Positions 1-7,095 are shown, numbered from the stretch's first letter. The stretch: DNA of 13,489 bases from CAZDKO01 sp964506075 [NCBI: uncultured bacterium] (GCA_964506075.1 CAZDKO010000012.1:1-13489); one strand, 5' to 3'. Made by a program: numbers and translations. The notes: generated from the sequence alone by a model not told the origin.

Positions 1-499
1 CCCTGGTCTCTTTTTCTAAAGCAAGATGAGCTTCAACTTTAGCAATTTCATTCTTATTTTTTTCTTCTTCCTTTTTAAATACCTCTTCGGCCGTTTTAAC
101 TTCCTTCTCTTTTTCTTTCATCACTAATTTATATTGCTCGCTTTTTTCCATTAATTCCAGAACTGCGTCTTCCAGCCCTTTATTCTTTTGTTTTAAATCA
201 TCAATTTCTTTAATCATAGCTGTATATTCTTTATTTGATTTCAAACTATAAAGCTGAATGTTATGTTTTTTAATTATTTCTTCATTGGCGGAAACTTCGC
301 CTTCTTTGGCCTTTCTCTCTAATTGAATATTATCAAAGGTCTTTTTCATCTCTTCTAATTCTTTTTTACCGTTTTCCAGAGCTTCCTTATAAAGGACAAG
401 TTCCAGAGGTAATCTTTCTCTATCCTGCTCTAAACTTTGAATTGCCGCATCAATCTTTTGAAGCTCCCAGACTTCTTTTAAACTGATTTTTTCATCCAA
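1..499 (-). CDS. Coiled-coil protein of the COG1579 / C4-type zinc-ribbon family (partial, 3' end off the window)
   Basis: About 166 codons from the N-terminus are visible; the gene runs off the left edge. I start it at a TTG codon at 499-497 because an AAAGGAA ribosome-binding site lies about 7 bases upstream, and the ATG at 495 opens a frame that stops after five codons. The protein is almost entirely charged heptad sequence rich in Glu, Lys and Leu. It opens with a VWELQKIDAAIQSLE segment and has a KSNKEYTAMIKEIDDLK stretch near residue 80. This pattern is typical of the COG1579 family, which has a long coiled-coil hairpin followed by a four-cysteine zinc ribbon. The ribbon would lie beyond the window and is not seen. 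The gene starts 24 bases after the mdh stop on the same strand and is probably co-transcribed with it. Members are suspected nucleic-acid-binding proteins, but the function is not established. Another coiled-coil family cannot be excluded. Confidence 0.7.
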   Translation of the reverse strand, partial: MDEKISLKEVWELQKIDAAIQSLEQDRERLPLELVLYKEALENGKKELEEMKKTFDNIQLERKAKEGEVSANEEIIKKHNIQLYSLKSNKEYTAMIKEIDDLKQKNKGLEDAVLELMEKSEQYKLVMKEKEKEVKTAEEVFKKEEEKNKNEIAKVEAHLALEKETR

Positions 500-523
500 T
501 GAACATTCCTTTCTTTTATAAAC

Positions 524-1465
524 CTATTTTAAACCGTATTTTATCTTTACTTCTTCAATCCCCCGGCGGGTAATCTCCGCTGATTTTTCCAAAGCCCTTT
601 TTTCCTCCGCGTCCAGATCCATCTCTATAACCTCCATAACGCCTCGCCTCCCCAAACGTACCGGCACCCCCAGGAAACAATCTTTAACCCCGTATTCTCC
701 CGATAAATAAACACTGCAGGGAAGGATTTCCTGCTTATCTTCTATTACCGCTTTAACCATTTCGTAAACAGCCGCCGAAGGAGCATAAAAAGCACTACCT
801 TTACCCAGCAAAGAAACAATTTCTGCCCCGGCTTTTCGTGTCCGTTCTATAATTTCTTCAATTTTTTCAGCCGGAATTTTTCCGGAGACAAGCTCCCCAT
901 TTACTTTAGCCTGCTGCATAAGCGGGACCATAGTTTCGCCGTGCCCGCCTAAAACCATCGCTTCTACCGATTGGGGATTAACCTTAAGGAATTCGGCGAT
1001 GAAATACCGCAGCCGCGAAGAATCCAGAACGCCGGCCATACCGAGAACTTTATCGGCCGGAAAGTTGCCGGTAGCGTAAATCAAGTAAGTCATTTCATCC
1101 AGCGGATTAGTCACGTTGATAACAATAGCTTCGGGGGAATTTTCCTTTATCTCTTGAGCAATAGAATAAATAATTTCTGAATTTTTCTCTAAAAGGTCTT
1201 TTCTAAGCATCCCCGGCGTCCGCGGATATCCCGCGGTGATAACCACTACCCGGGAATTTTGTATGTCCTTATAATTTCCGGTCCCCCGTAATCCGGTCTG
1301 ATAACCCATAATCGGAGAAGATTCGGCTAAATCCAGCGCTTTACCCCGGGCTATTCCTTCATAAATATCCAGCAAAACAATCTCATCGGCTAAATTATGT
1401 TCGGCGATTTTAACGGCTATATTTGCCCCGACATTTCCGGCGCCAATAATTGAAATTTTTTCCAT
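524..1465 (-). CDS. mdh: Malate dehydrogenase (NAD-dependent, LDH-like type)
   Basis: A complete 313-aa protein that interconverts malate and oxaloacetate with NAD in the cytoplasm, feeding the TCA cycle or its reductive branches. Visible are the Rossmann motif GAGNVG at residues 8-13 and Asp33 at the end of strand two, which favours NAD over NADP. The substrate loop PRTPGMLRKDLL carries Arg82 and Arg88. NVTNPLD includes Asn120, LDSSRLR gives Asp148 and Arg151, and the catalytic His175 sits in GGHGE. An arginine in the loop where lactate dehydrogenases have glutamine argues for malate over lactate as substrate. The length fits the 310-aa LDH-like family. The ATG start has an AAGGGA element about 12 bases upstream, a little far but usable. 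A promoter and leader hairpin lie upstream, and the coiled-coil gene follows after 24 bases. Confidence 0.95.
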   Translation of the reverse strand: MEKISIIGAGNVGANIAVKIAEHNLADEIVLLDIYEGIARGKALDLAESSPIMGYQTGLRGTGNYKDIQNSRVVVITAGYPRTPGMLRKDLLEKNSEIIYSIAQEIKENSPEAIVINVTNPLDEMTYLIYATGNFPADKVLGMAGVLDSSRLRYFIAEFLKVNPQSVEAMVLGGHGETMVPLMQQAKVNGELVSGKIPAEKIEEIIERTRKAGAEIVSLLGKGSAFYAPSAAVYEMVKAVIEDKQEILPCSVYLSGEYGVKDCFLGVPVRLGRRGVMEVIEMDLDAEEKRALEKSAEITRRGIEEVKIKYGLK

Positions 1466-1512
1466 TTATAATCGTATTCCCTTCAAATCTATTCTATTTC
1501 AAAACATCAGTA

Positions 1513-1548
1513 AACCCCGCCAGAAGGGTTCCCTTTTCTAACGGGGTT
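1513..1548 (-). promoter_or_regulatory. Hairpin in the mdh leader
   Basis: The arms AACCCCG (1513-1519) and CGGGGTT (1542-1548) are perfectly complementary. An inner pairing of AGAAGGG with CCCTTTTCT makes a nearly closed hairpin. It lies between the predicted mdh promoter and the mdh start, so it would be transcribed in the 5' leader. There is no clean U-run after it in the mdh direction, so I do not call it a terminator. It could stabilise the mRNA, act as an attenuator or bind a protein. The structure is seen; any role is inference. Confidence 0.45.
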
Positions 1549-1583
1549 AAAATCGACGGTTTTCTTTAAAGGCGGTAAACCTT

Positions 1584-1612
1584 CTTATATCATAAATAGC
1601 CCAATAAATCAA
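1584..1612 (-). promoter_or_regulatory. Predicted sigma-70-type promoter of mdh
   Basis: On the minus strand a -35 element TTGATT (1612-1607) is followed after exactly 17 bases by a -10 element TATAAG (1589-1584). This matches 4 of 6 and 5 of 6 consensus bases. Transcription would start near 1577 and give a leader of about 110 bases holding the hairpin at 1513-1548. The flanks are very AT-rich, so chance matches are possible. Confidence 0.5.
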
Positions 1613-1719
1613 ATAAAATAAAAAAAATCAAATAAAACACGGATTGAAATACCAAAAAAGAGGAAATATGAGCCGAGAGGGAGTAAACAGATGAAGAGTT
1701 AGAAATGAAGGGTTTCCTT

Positions 1720-1803
1720 CGCTAAGCTGGTTGCCCGCTTAGCTTCGGAGAGGCACTCTACTTCTATGAAGCTGAACACGAAAGTAGCTCAGCGAAGTAG
1801 AGT
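1720..1803. repeat. Dispersed palindromic foldback repeat, copy 1
   Basis: There are two nested structures. The left one has arms GCTAAGC (1721-1727) and GCTTAGC (1737-1743). The main one has a perfect 10-bp outer stem, ACTCTACTTC (1755-1764) with GAAGTAGAGT (1794-1803), a one-sided bulge TATGAA, and an inner stem GCTGA (1771-1775) with TCAGC (1789-1793). The inner loop contains ACACGAAAGT, also found in copy 3 at 11300-11348. The repeat ends 14 bases before the stop codon of the HAF-repeat gene. The form and the intergenic position resemble REP or small MITE-type elements. Confidence 0.75.
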
Positions 1804-1816
1804 GAAACTTTTAAAT

Positions 1817-2926
1817 TCAAAAAATCCTTTTCCTTATAAATATCACTCCCAATACACCAAAGCCTAAAAGCAAAAGAGAAGCGGGTTCAGGGATTAGTTC
1901 CTCTTCCCCGCCAACAGGGGTTAAAAGAAACGCATGAGAATAAGAAAAGCTGCCAGAACTGGCATACCCGACTATCTGACCGGTGTCATTGATGCTTCTG
2001 GCTTCTCTTAGTTTCCAGGTGGTTGAACCTGGTTCAATTAAAGTGTTGAGGTCATACATTACGCCGTTATCCCAGAGGCAAGCGTATTTATCACCGTTCG
2101 GGTCAGACGCAAAACCAACCACCTGACCGATATCGTTGATGCCACAGCCCTGGGATTGGCTCCAGCCAGGAAGAATATCAAGGGCATGGACAACGTTAAC
2201 GTTATCCCAGACACAAGCCAGAGAGGTCCCTGAATTAAATACTCGACCAGTTATCTGACCGGATGAATTGATGTCGCTGGCGGCACTGTATTTCCAATCG
2301 GTAGAAACCCTGGGAAGTTCTATCATCCCCGCTCCATTCCACAGGAAAGCCCGGTACAGGTTTTCTTTAGTGCGTGAATGACCAACTACCCAACCAGAAT
2401 CATTTATGCCGTAGGCCAGGCTCTCTATGCCACCGAGGGTACCAAGGTTTTGCATCGTGCCGTTGCTCCATAAGAAAGCGCGCGAACCGCCTGTCGTCGG
2501 TAACGCCCAACCGACTATTTGCCCGGAGGCGTTAATTTCAGTGGCCCGGGAGAGAGTCCCGCCAAGAGTGCCCAGGTCGGTTATTTCGCCATTATCCCAG
2601 AGGCAGGCATGATAAAGGCCACTCTCCAAATATATTTCGCCGGCTACTTGACCGGAGTTATTGATACCATAGGGAAGGAATCCGTTGGTAAGTTGGTTTA
2701 TCGTTCCGTCCTCCCATATCACGGCATGTTTATTGTTTAAGTTGCTATCACTAAGCGCCCAGCCCACCACCTGACCAAAATCATTGATGTCCTCAGCCAG
2801 ACTGGCAGACCCGCCGGGAAGCTCACCCAAATCTGCAAAGGTATAAGTGACAGCATAAACTGGTGACATCGCCACAAAACTCAACAGGATAAAAACACTT
2901 AGTAATAAAATATCCCTTTTTTTCAT
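1817..2926 (-). CDS. Secreted HAF-repeat protein with PEP-CTERM sorting signal
   Basis: A 369-aa exported protein. Residues 1-25 form a signal peptide (MKKR, a hydrophobic core, then cleavage near VYA). The body consists of about seven repeats of the HAF type, each with a core such as INDFGQVVGWA, INASGQIVGWA or INDTGQIVGYA, separated by A-x-L/V-W segments such as HAVIWEDG, HACLWDNG and RAFLWSNG. This matches the probable extracellular HAF-repeat family, which likely folds as a propeller or solenoid; its function is unknown. The C-terminus has a proline-rich spacer, PEPASLLLLGFGVLG and a short basic tail (IRKR), the PEP-CTERM signal that an exosortase would cleave. The start is ATG with a weak purine-rich site (GAGAAAG). 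It begins 8 bases after the upstream PEP-CTERM gene stops, so the two form an operon. Confidence 0.88.
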   Translation of the reverse strand: MKKRDILLLSVFILLSFVAMSPVYAVTYTFADLGELPGGSASLAEDINDFGQVVGWALSDSNLNNKHAVIWEDGTINQLTNGFLPYGINNSGQVAGEIYLESGLYHACLWDNGEITDLGTLGGTLSRATEINASGQIVGWALPTTGGSRAFLWSNGTMQNLGTLGGIESLAYGINDSGWVVGHSRTKENLYRAFLWNGAGMIELPRVSTDWKYSAASDINSSGQITGRVFNSGTSLACVWDNVNVVHALDILPGWSQSQGCGINDIGQVVGFASDPNGDKYACLWDNGVMYDLNTLIEPGSTTWKLREARSINDTGQIVGYASSGSFSYSHAFLLTPVGGEEELIPEPASLLLLGFGVLGVIFIRKRIF

Positions 2927-2934
2927 TTCTTTCT

Positions 2935-3789
2935 CTAATCTACTACCTTTCTTCTGAATAAGGCTAATCCCAGCACTCCAAACCCTAAAAGCAAAAGAGA
3001 GGCCGGTTCAGGGATTGGCTCCCCGTCGCCATTTTCATCTCCGCCTTCCCCGGAATAAGAATATTCAATTACCAGCTTGGGCTCATAGCCTGAACCTTTG
3101 TCTGCTTGATACCATTCTACCCCTGATGAACTATTTCGCTTCCAGGCAGGGGCGACCCCGGCGGCGTCATAATTAGCGTTTCTTATCCCTATTTTAGTCA
3201 CGCCCGTCTTGGAAATGGCCGCCAGACCCTCGGCATTTAAAATAAAATCATTATATCCGTTTGTTACCCAAGCAGCATAGGTAATCGGCTCATCACAAAA
3301 GGCAATGGTGCCGACATTGACGAAGTCGCTGCTTTCCAGGTCGGTATTGGAGGCCGGATTGGCCGAATAAATATTGGTGCTGGGAGCGACCGAAAGACCA
3401 TCCATTTTGGCGGCGCCATAGAGTGACAAGACGGCGCTTTCAATTATGGCGTCATCGGGTAAAAAGCTGGTATCAAATAAAGCTATACCCCTGATTAAAT
3501 AAGTCCACAGATTATCCTGCCCGGTGGTATCCGACGTAAAATAAGCCAACCCCCAGTTGATACATTCTGTGCCGTCATCATCTGACTCATTCCCCGAGGC
3601 CGCCCTGAGTGCTGACCAGGAAATTCCTGTCCCGATAGAGCCGGTGAAATGCGCTACGTATCCGTCCACACTCGTGCTTTCCGGGTGAGCATCAGGATAA
3701 AAGGTGACGATATAGGCCTGGGCCGGTAAAGATAAAGTTAGCACCAGAACAATTCCCATTATTAATCTAATTATCCGTTTAGTCATCAT
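2935..3789 (-). CDS. Secreted PEP-CTERM protein, possible DNRLRE-like jelly-roll domain
   Basis: I choose the ATG at 3789 (284 aa) because GGTGG lies 8 bases upstream and the signal peptide then reads MMTKRIIRLIMG followed by a hydrophobic stretch ending at PAQA. A GTG at 3801 is possible and adds four residues (288 aa). The mature part has an all-beta look. The segments FDTSFLPDDAIIESAVLSLYG and, near the end, EPKLVIEYSY resemble the strands of DNRLRE-type domains, but the match is weak. An acidic low-complexity linker (GEGGDENGDGEP) precedes the PEP-CTERM tail PEPASLLLLGFGVLG, which ends in FRRK. The protein should be exported, processed by an exosortase, and either kept at the surface or released into the matrix. 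It is the first gene of a two-gene unit with the HAF-repeat gene. Confidence 0.82.
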   Translation of the reverse strand: MMTKRIIRLIMGIVLVLTLSLPAQAYIVTFYPDAHPESTSVDGYVAHFTGSIGTGISWSALRAASGNESDDDGTECINWGLAYFTSDTTGQDNLWTYLIRGIALFDTSFLPDDAIIESAVLSLYGAAKMDGLSVAPSTNIYSANPASNTDLESSDFVNVGTIAFCDEPITYAAWVTNGYNDFILNAEGLAAISKTGVTKIGIRNANYDAAGVAPAWKRNSSSGVEWYQADKGSGYEPKLVIEYSYSGEGGDENGDGEPIPEPASLLLLGFGVLGLALFRRKVVD

Positions 3790-3824
3790 AATTTTATCCA
3801 CCTTCCTTTTCCTTTTTGTGAGTA

Positions 3825-3845
3825 GGCTATTTTATCCAAATAGCC
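3825..3845 (-). promoter_or_regulatory. Perfect hairpin in the leader of the PEP-CTERM operon
   Basis: The arms GGCTATTT (3825-3832) and AAATAGCC (3838-3845) pair without mismatch around a 5-base loop. The hairpin sits about 36 bases upstream of the chosen ATG. It could be a leader mRNA structure or an operator for a dimeric regulator. There is no U-tract, so a terminator is unlikely. Confidence 0.4.
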
Positions 3846-3875
3846 ATTAAGTGGGGTAAAAATCAATAAATGGGA

Positions 3876-3887
3876 TTTACCGGTAAA
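3876..3887. promoter_or_regulatory. 12-bp perfect palindrome, possible operator
   Basis: TTTACCGGTAAA is fully self-complementary and lies in the middle of a divergent intergenic region, where a dimeric regulator could control one or both operons. No second copy was noticed nearby, so the call rests on symmetry and position only. Confidence 0.3.
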
Positions 3888-4097
3888 CTGTGGAGGGTTT
3901 TACTTTCCGGCGTCCGGTATACCAGTCAATTTAGTTACATACGAGGTAAATATACCATATTAACAAGCCCGAAAGCAAATTTTAATTGTCGAATCAAAAA
4001 ACCATTTTTCCCCATTATTTGATAAAGCCGTTAAAATTCGCCTCTTTTTATATCATAGAAACCTCACTTGAATCGAATTTTCGATTAATTTATTCCC

Positions 4098-4126
4098 TTG
4101 ATTTAAGCATTTCTAAATGCCATAAT
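4098..4126 (+). promoter_or_regulatory. Predicted promoter of the Dlt-like operon with a palindromic spacer
   Basis: A -35 element TTGATT (4098-4103) and a -10 element CATAAT (4121-4126) are 17 bases apart, the same -35 and spacing as predicted for mdh. Transcription would start near 4133, about 36 bases before the ATG at 4169. The spacer contains the inverted repeat GCATTT-CT-AAATGC (4107-4120), which could be an operator covering the promoter. This site supports a start at 4169 for the MBOAT gene. Confidence 0.45.
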
Positions 4127-4168
4127 TATATCGGCTGTAACCTGGAATTTATTTTTATATCTTTAATA

Positions 4169-5332
4169 ATGTTTATACTTACTACCTTATTTCTGTTCAT
4201 ATTAATCCTTGTTTACTGGAAACTTCTACCTTTCCAAAAACGAAGTCTATTCCTTTTAATTTGCAGTTTCATTTTTATCTCTCTTTTGAATTTAATCTAC
4301 GCTGTATTTTTCCTAGTTATGACAATAACTATCTATTTTGCCGGGAAAATAATCACTGAAAAGCAAAAAAGCAAAAAAATCATATTACAAATTGCTTTAT
4401 CCTTCCTTATAGTCAATCTTTTTTTCCATAAATTTCTGCTGCCACATAACTGGCAATCATTCTCCCTGTATTCAGACAGTAAAATTATCTTACTGTGGCC
4501 GCTGGGATTATCTTACGTGACCTTTAGACTCATCCATTATATGGTGGAAAAATATAGAAATAACGTCCCGGAAACTTCTTTCATAGATTTCGCTTCATAT
4601 ATATTGTTTTTCCCCACGTTTTTAGCCGGGCCGGTGGAGCGTTTCCCGGATTTTCAATCCCAGACCGCCGCCGGGCAAAAATTCGACATTTTAAGCTTTA
4701 ACTATGGCTTATACCGTATAATTTCAGGCATAGTCAAAAAGTTTTTCTTCGCCGATAATCTGGCCCGGTTAATTATGCCCGTTATCAATTATCCGCAAAA
4801 TTATACCCGGATATTCGTCATTCTATCTATTTACGGATTAGCCGTTAGAATCTATATGGATTTTTCCGGTTATACGGATATAGCTCTCGGGGTGTCCAGA
4901 CTATTCGGATATAAAATCATGGAAAATTTTAATAAGCCCTTCTTTCAAAAAAATATTGCCTTATTCTGGAGAAACTGGCACATTTCTGTATACAGCTGGA
5001 TAAGGGATTATTTCTTTTTCCCTCTTTTTGGTTATCGGGCGTCAAATCTCAAAATTTATCTCGGTATATTCTGCACCATGATAGTATTTATGCTGTGGCA
5101 TGAGTTATCTTTAAATTTTCTGGTTTTAGGGATTTACAATGGAGCCGGATTAATTGTCTGGTATTGTTTTCAGGAGCTCAAAAAGAAAAACATTACCATC
5201 AATAGACTGTTTAATCATCGTTATTTAAATCCATTGGCAATATTTTTAACTTTTTCATTCGTAAGCTTCAGCTTTATCTTCTTTTCCCTGGACATCCGTA
5301 ATGCCTGGAACGTTATTAAATCCATTATTTAG
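4169..5332 (+). CDS. MBOAT-family membrane O-acyltransferase, DltB-like
   Basis: A polytopic inner-membrane protein of 387 aa that should move an acyl group from a cytoplasmic donor to the outer face of the membrane. I start at ATG 4169; the frame is open back to TTG 3986 (448 aa), but neither start has a clear ribosome-binding site and a promoter lies between them. Starting here places the first hydrophobic segment immediately before LLPFQKR, as in other MBOATs. Family marks are GPVERFPDF (about residues 154-162), YMDFSGYTDIALGVSRLFGY (229-248), FWRNWHIS (266-273) and the catalytic His311 in LWHE. The length is close to DltB, and shorter than typical alginate acetylases of the AlgI type. The radical SAM gene follows after 9 bases. 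A carrier protein, an adenylating enzyme, a microprotein and an SGNH gene downstream point to a Dlt-type acylation pathway, not simple acetylation from acetyl-CoA. Confidence 0.88.
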   Translation: MFILTTLFLFILILVYWKLLPFQKRSLFLLICSFIFISLLNLIYAVFFLVMTITIYFAGKIITEKQKSKKIILQIALSFLIVNLFFHKFLLPHNWQSFSLYSDSKIILLWPLGLSYVTFRLIHYMVEKYRNNVPETSFIDFASYILFFPTFLAGPVERFPDFQSQTAAGQKFDILSFNYGLYRIISGIVKKFFFADNLARLIMPVINYPQNYTRIFVILSIYGLAVRIYMDFSGYTDIALGVSRLFGYKIMENFNKPFFQKNIALFWRNWHISVYSWIRDYFFFPLFGYRASNLKIYLGIFCTMIVFMLWHELSLNFLVLGIYNGAGLIVWYCFQELKKKNITINRLFNHRYLNPLAIFLTFSFVSFSFIFFSLDIRNAWNVIKSII

Positions 5333-5341
5333 AAAAAACTC

Positions 5342-6811
5342 ATGAATTTAAAAATACTATTTATAGATGCTAATTCGTCGTGGTTAATCCAGAGAAAGGA
5401 CCTCTTTGATTTAGAGCAAATAATACCGCCGATAGGATTAATGTATATAGGCACCTACCTGAAACATAAATTTGGAAACCTCCTCCAGGTCAAAATAATA
5501 AATAAACTGATGGATTGTCCTCTCCCGCCCGATTTACGAAATCACTTAAAAGAATATGAACCTGACATAGTGGGAATCCGCGGTTTAAATATCTATAAAA
5601 AAGCCTTTCATGAAACGGCTAAAACAATAAAACAGTTTAACAGGAATATAAAAGTCATCGGCGGCGGACCGTACGTCTCGATGAATATGGAAGAAGCCGC
5701 TAAAGACGACCATATAGATTATTTTGTCTCCGGAGAAGGAGAGATGGTCATGGCTCAAATCTTAGAAAAGTTATTAAACAATCAAAAGATATCCAACATA
5801 GAAGGCCTGTCCCGGCGGGAAGATGGCCGATTATTTAAAAACACACAGGCTCAACCCGTAAATAATCTGGATGATTTGCCTTTTCCTGATTACAATTTAA
5901 TCTCGACAGACAGATACAGCAATTTTATGAGCTATGGCTATAATAAGAGAAAACAGGGGGTAATATTTTCCTCACGGGGTTGCCCTTATAGTTGTATATA
6001 CTGCCATAATATCTTTGGCAAAAAATACCGGGCAAGAAGCCCCCTCAATATTTTCCAGGAAATCGAAAATTTATATAAGAATTTCGGCATTAAAGATTTT
6101 TATTTCGTAGACGACAATTTTAATTTTGATTACCGACGCTCCATGGACTTGTTTGACTTAATAATAAAAAACGGACTAAAAATCAACATGTATTTAGCCA
6201 ACGGCATCAGAGGAGATATTATAGATTATACATTCATAGACAAGATGGTTGAAGCGGGCGTAATCTGGGTTACCTTTTCTGTTGAAACCGCCTCGAAAAG
6301 ATTACAAAAATTCATTAAGAAATTTATTAATATAGAAAAAATCACCGATAACATCCACTATGCCTGCCAGAAAAACATTATGGTAAATTGCTGCATTATG
6401 GTGGGATTTCCTACGGAAACTCTGGCTGAAGCGTATCAGACCATAGAATACGTAAAGCAATTTAAAAAAATCATCATTCCCATGTTTTTTTCCGTCAAGT
6501 ATTACCCCAACACGGAAATTTATGATTTAGCGTTGAAAAACGGCATAAAAACAGACAAAATAGAAGATGCCTATGCGGAAACGTACCACAATATAAAACA
6601 TAGCCAGACCCCTCTTATTCCGCAGCAGGCCTTCAAGGATATTTATTTTGAATTTTTAAACGAGGTGTTTCTTTCAAAAGAGCGGCTTTTAAACGCTGTC
6701 GGCATCCAGAAAAAATTCCTGACGGAACAGGAAATTCTGGATGTTTACAGTATATTCTTTAGAAAAAGAATTAAAAATCTGGAAGAAGACGTCCTGCATT
6801 ATGCGAAATAA
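5342..6811 (+). CDS. Radical SAM protein with N-terminal B12-binding-type domain
   Basis: A 489-aa cytoplasmic protein. Residues 1-150 look like the Rossmann-type cobalamin-binding domain found in this class: MNLKILFIDAN at the start, IGLMYIGTYLK, VIGGGPYVSM and a VSGEGE motif at 129-134. No DxHxxG cobalamin-ligand motif is visible, as in many members. The radical SAM core begins near 205 with RGCPYSCIYC, whose Cys214, Cys218 and Cys221 would bind a 4Fe-4S cluster. DFYFVDDNF and the SVETAS segment belong to the same barrel. Known relatives carry out methylations, methylthiolations and ring formations; the reaction here cannot be told. Its place between the MBOAT and the carrier protein suggests that it modifies the acyl group, free or carrier-bound, or the acceptor. 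It has no good ribosome-binding site and may be translationally coupled to the MBOAT gene. Confidence 0.87.
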   Translation: MNLKILFIDANSSWLIQRKDLFDLEQIIPPIGLMYIGTYLKHKFGNLLQVKIINKLMDCPLPPDLRNHLKEYEPDIVGIRGLNIYKKAFHETAKTIKQFNRNIKVIGGGPYVSMNMEEAAKDDHIDYFVSGEGEMVMAQILEKLLNNQKISNIEGLSRREDGRLFKNTQAQPVNNLDDLPFPDYNLISTDRYSNFMSYGYNKRKQGVIFSSRGCPYSCIYCHNIFGKKYRARSPLNIFQEIENLYKNFGIKDFYFVDDNFNFDYRRSMDLFDLIIKNGLKINMYLANGIRGDIIDYTFIDKMVEAGVIWVTFSVETASKRLQKFIKKFINIEKITDNIHYACQKNIMVNCCIMVGFPTETLAEAYQTIEYVKQFKKIIIPMFFSVKYYPNTEIYDLALKNGIKTDKIEDAYAETYHNIKHSQTPLIPQQAFKDIYFEFLNEVFLSKERLLNAVGIQKKFLTEQEILDVYSIFFRKRIKNLEEDVLHYAK

Positions 6812-6837
6812 GATTCAGACAAAAGAAAGGAGTTCAT

Positions 6838-7095
6838 ATGGAAGCAGCGGACATAAAAAATAAAATAAGGGGGTTTATCTTAAAAGAGTATCTATATGAA
6901 GATTACGCGTTAAAAGACGACGAGCTGCTCTTTAATAGCGGAATAATAGACTCTTTAGGAATGATTAAGCTGTTAACTTATTTAGAAGAAACTTTCGGGG
7001 TAAACATCAATCTTTCCGAAATAACTATGGACAATTTTAATACCGTAAGCAAGATAACCGATATTATTACTGACAAATTAAAAGGCAATGGATAA
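6838..7095 (+). CDS. Acyl carrier protein, DltC-like
   Basis: An 85-aa acidic carrier protein. The motif NSGIIDSLGMIKLL contains Ser39 of the DSL triplet, where phosphopantetheine would be attached. The helices before and after (IKNKIRGFILKEYLY and LLTYLEETFGVNI) match the four-helix carrier fold, and the length is normal. It has the best ribosome-binding site in the operon, AAAGGAG five bases before the ATG. It overlaps the adenylating-enzyme gene by 8 bases, so the two are translationally coupled and almost certainly work together. The expected role is to receive an aminoacyl or acyl group as a thioester from that enzyme and present it to the MBOAT protein at the inner face of the membrane. 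A phosphopantetheinyl transferase must be supplied from elsewhere. It could in principle serve a peptide-synthetase-like pathway, but no condensation domain is present. Confidence 0.9.
   Translation: MEAADIKNKIRGFILKEYLYEDYALKDDELLFNSGIIDSLGMIKLLTYLEETFGVNINLSEITMDNFNTVSKITDIITDKLKGNG

Larger units (their letters stand above)
1466..1816. other. Intergenic region between mdh and the PEP-CTERM pair
   Basis: These 351 bases carry no credible gene. They hold the mdh leader hairpin, the mdh promoter, an A-rich stretch around 1600-1660, and at 1720-1803 a foldback repeat that recurs near 11.1-11.35 kb. Nothing recognisable was found at 1625-1715. The two flanking genes point the same way, so the end of the PEP-CTERM transcript must also lie here. 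Confidence 0.6.
3790..4168. other. Divergent control region between the PEP-CTERM operon and the Dlt-like operon
   Basis: About 380 bases separate two divergent operons. From left to right they hold the ribosome-binding site of the PEP-CTERM gene, a perfect 8-bp-stem hairpin (3825-3845), a 12-bp palindrome TTTACCGGTAAA (3876-3887), a short palindrome GGTATACC (3916-3923), and a sigma-70-like promoter facing right (4098-4126). The frame of the downstream MBOAT gene stays open back to a TTG at 3986. I regard 3986-4168 as probably non-coding because the TTG has no ribosome-binding site and the promoter would lie inside the gene. No convincing promoter for the leftward operon was found. Confidence 0.5.

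Noticed and set aside
971-1180. Open frame on the plus strand inside mdh
   Set aside because: It lies wholly antisense to a well-supported malate dehydrogenase gene, and its translation shows no family motif.
2427-2740. Two overlapping open frames on the plus strand inside the HAF-repeat gene
   Set aside because: Both are antisense shadows; their apparent internal repetition mirrors the HAF repeats on the other strand.
3841-3900. Spaced TGGG elements resembling MraZ boxes
   Set aside because: The spacing between them (about 17 bases or more) does not fit the roughly 10-base period of MraZ sites, and no cell-division gene follows.
3790-3985. Sigma-54-type promoter or cyclic-di-GMP riboswitch before the PEP-CTERM genes
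   Set aside because: I looked for a TGGCAC-N5-TTGC element and for the conserved GEMM core and found neither.
4169-5332. Reading the MBOAT gene as an alginate acetylase (AlgI)
   Set aside because: The neighbours are a carrier protein, an adenylating enzyme and a DltX-like microprotein rather than alginate genes, and the protein is shorter than AlgI.
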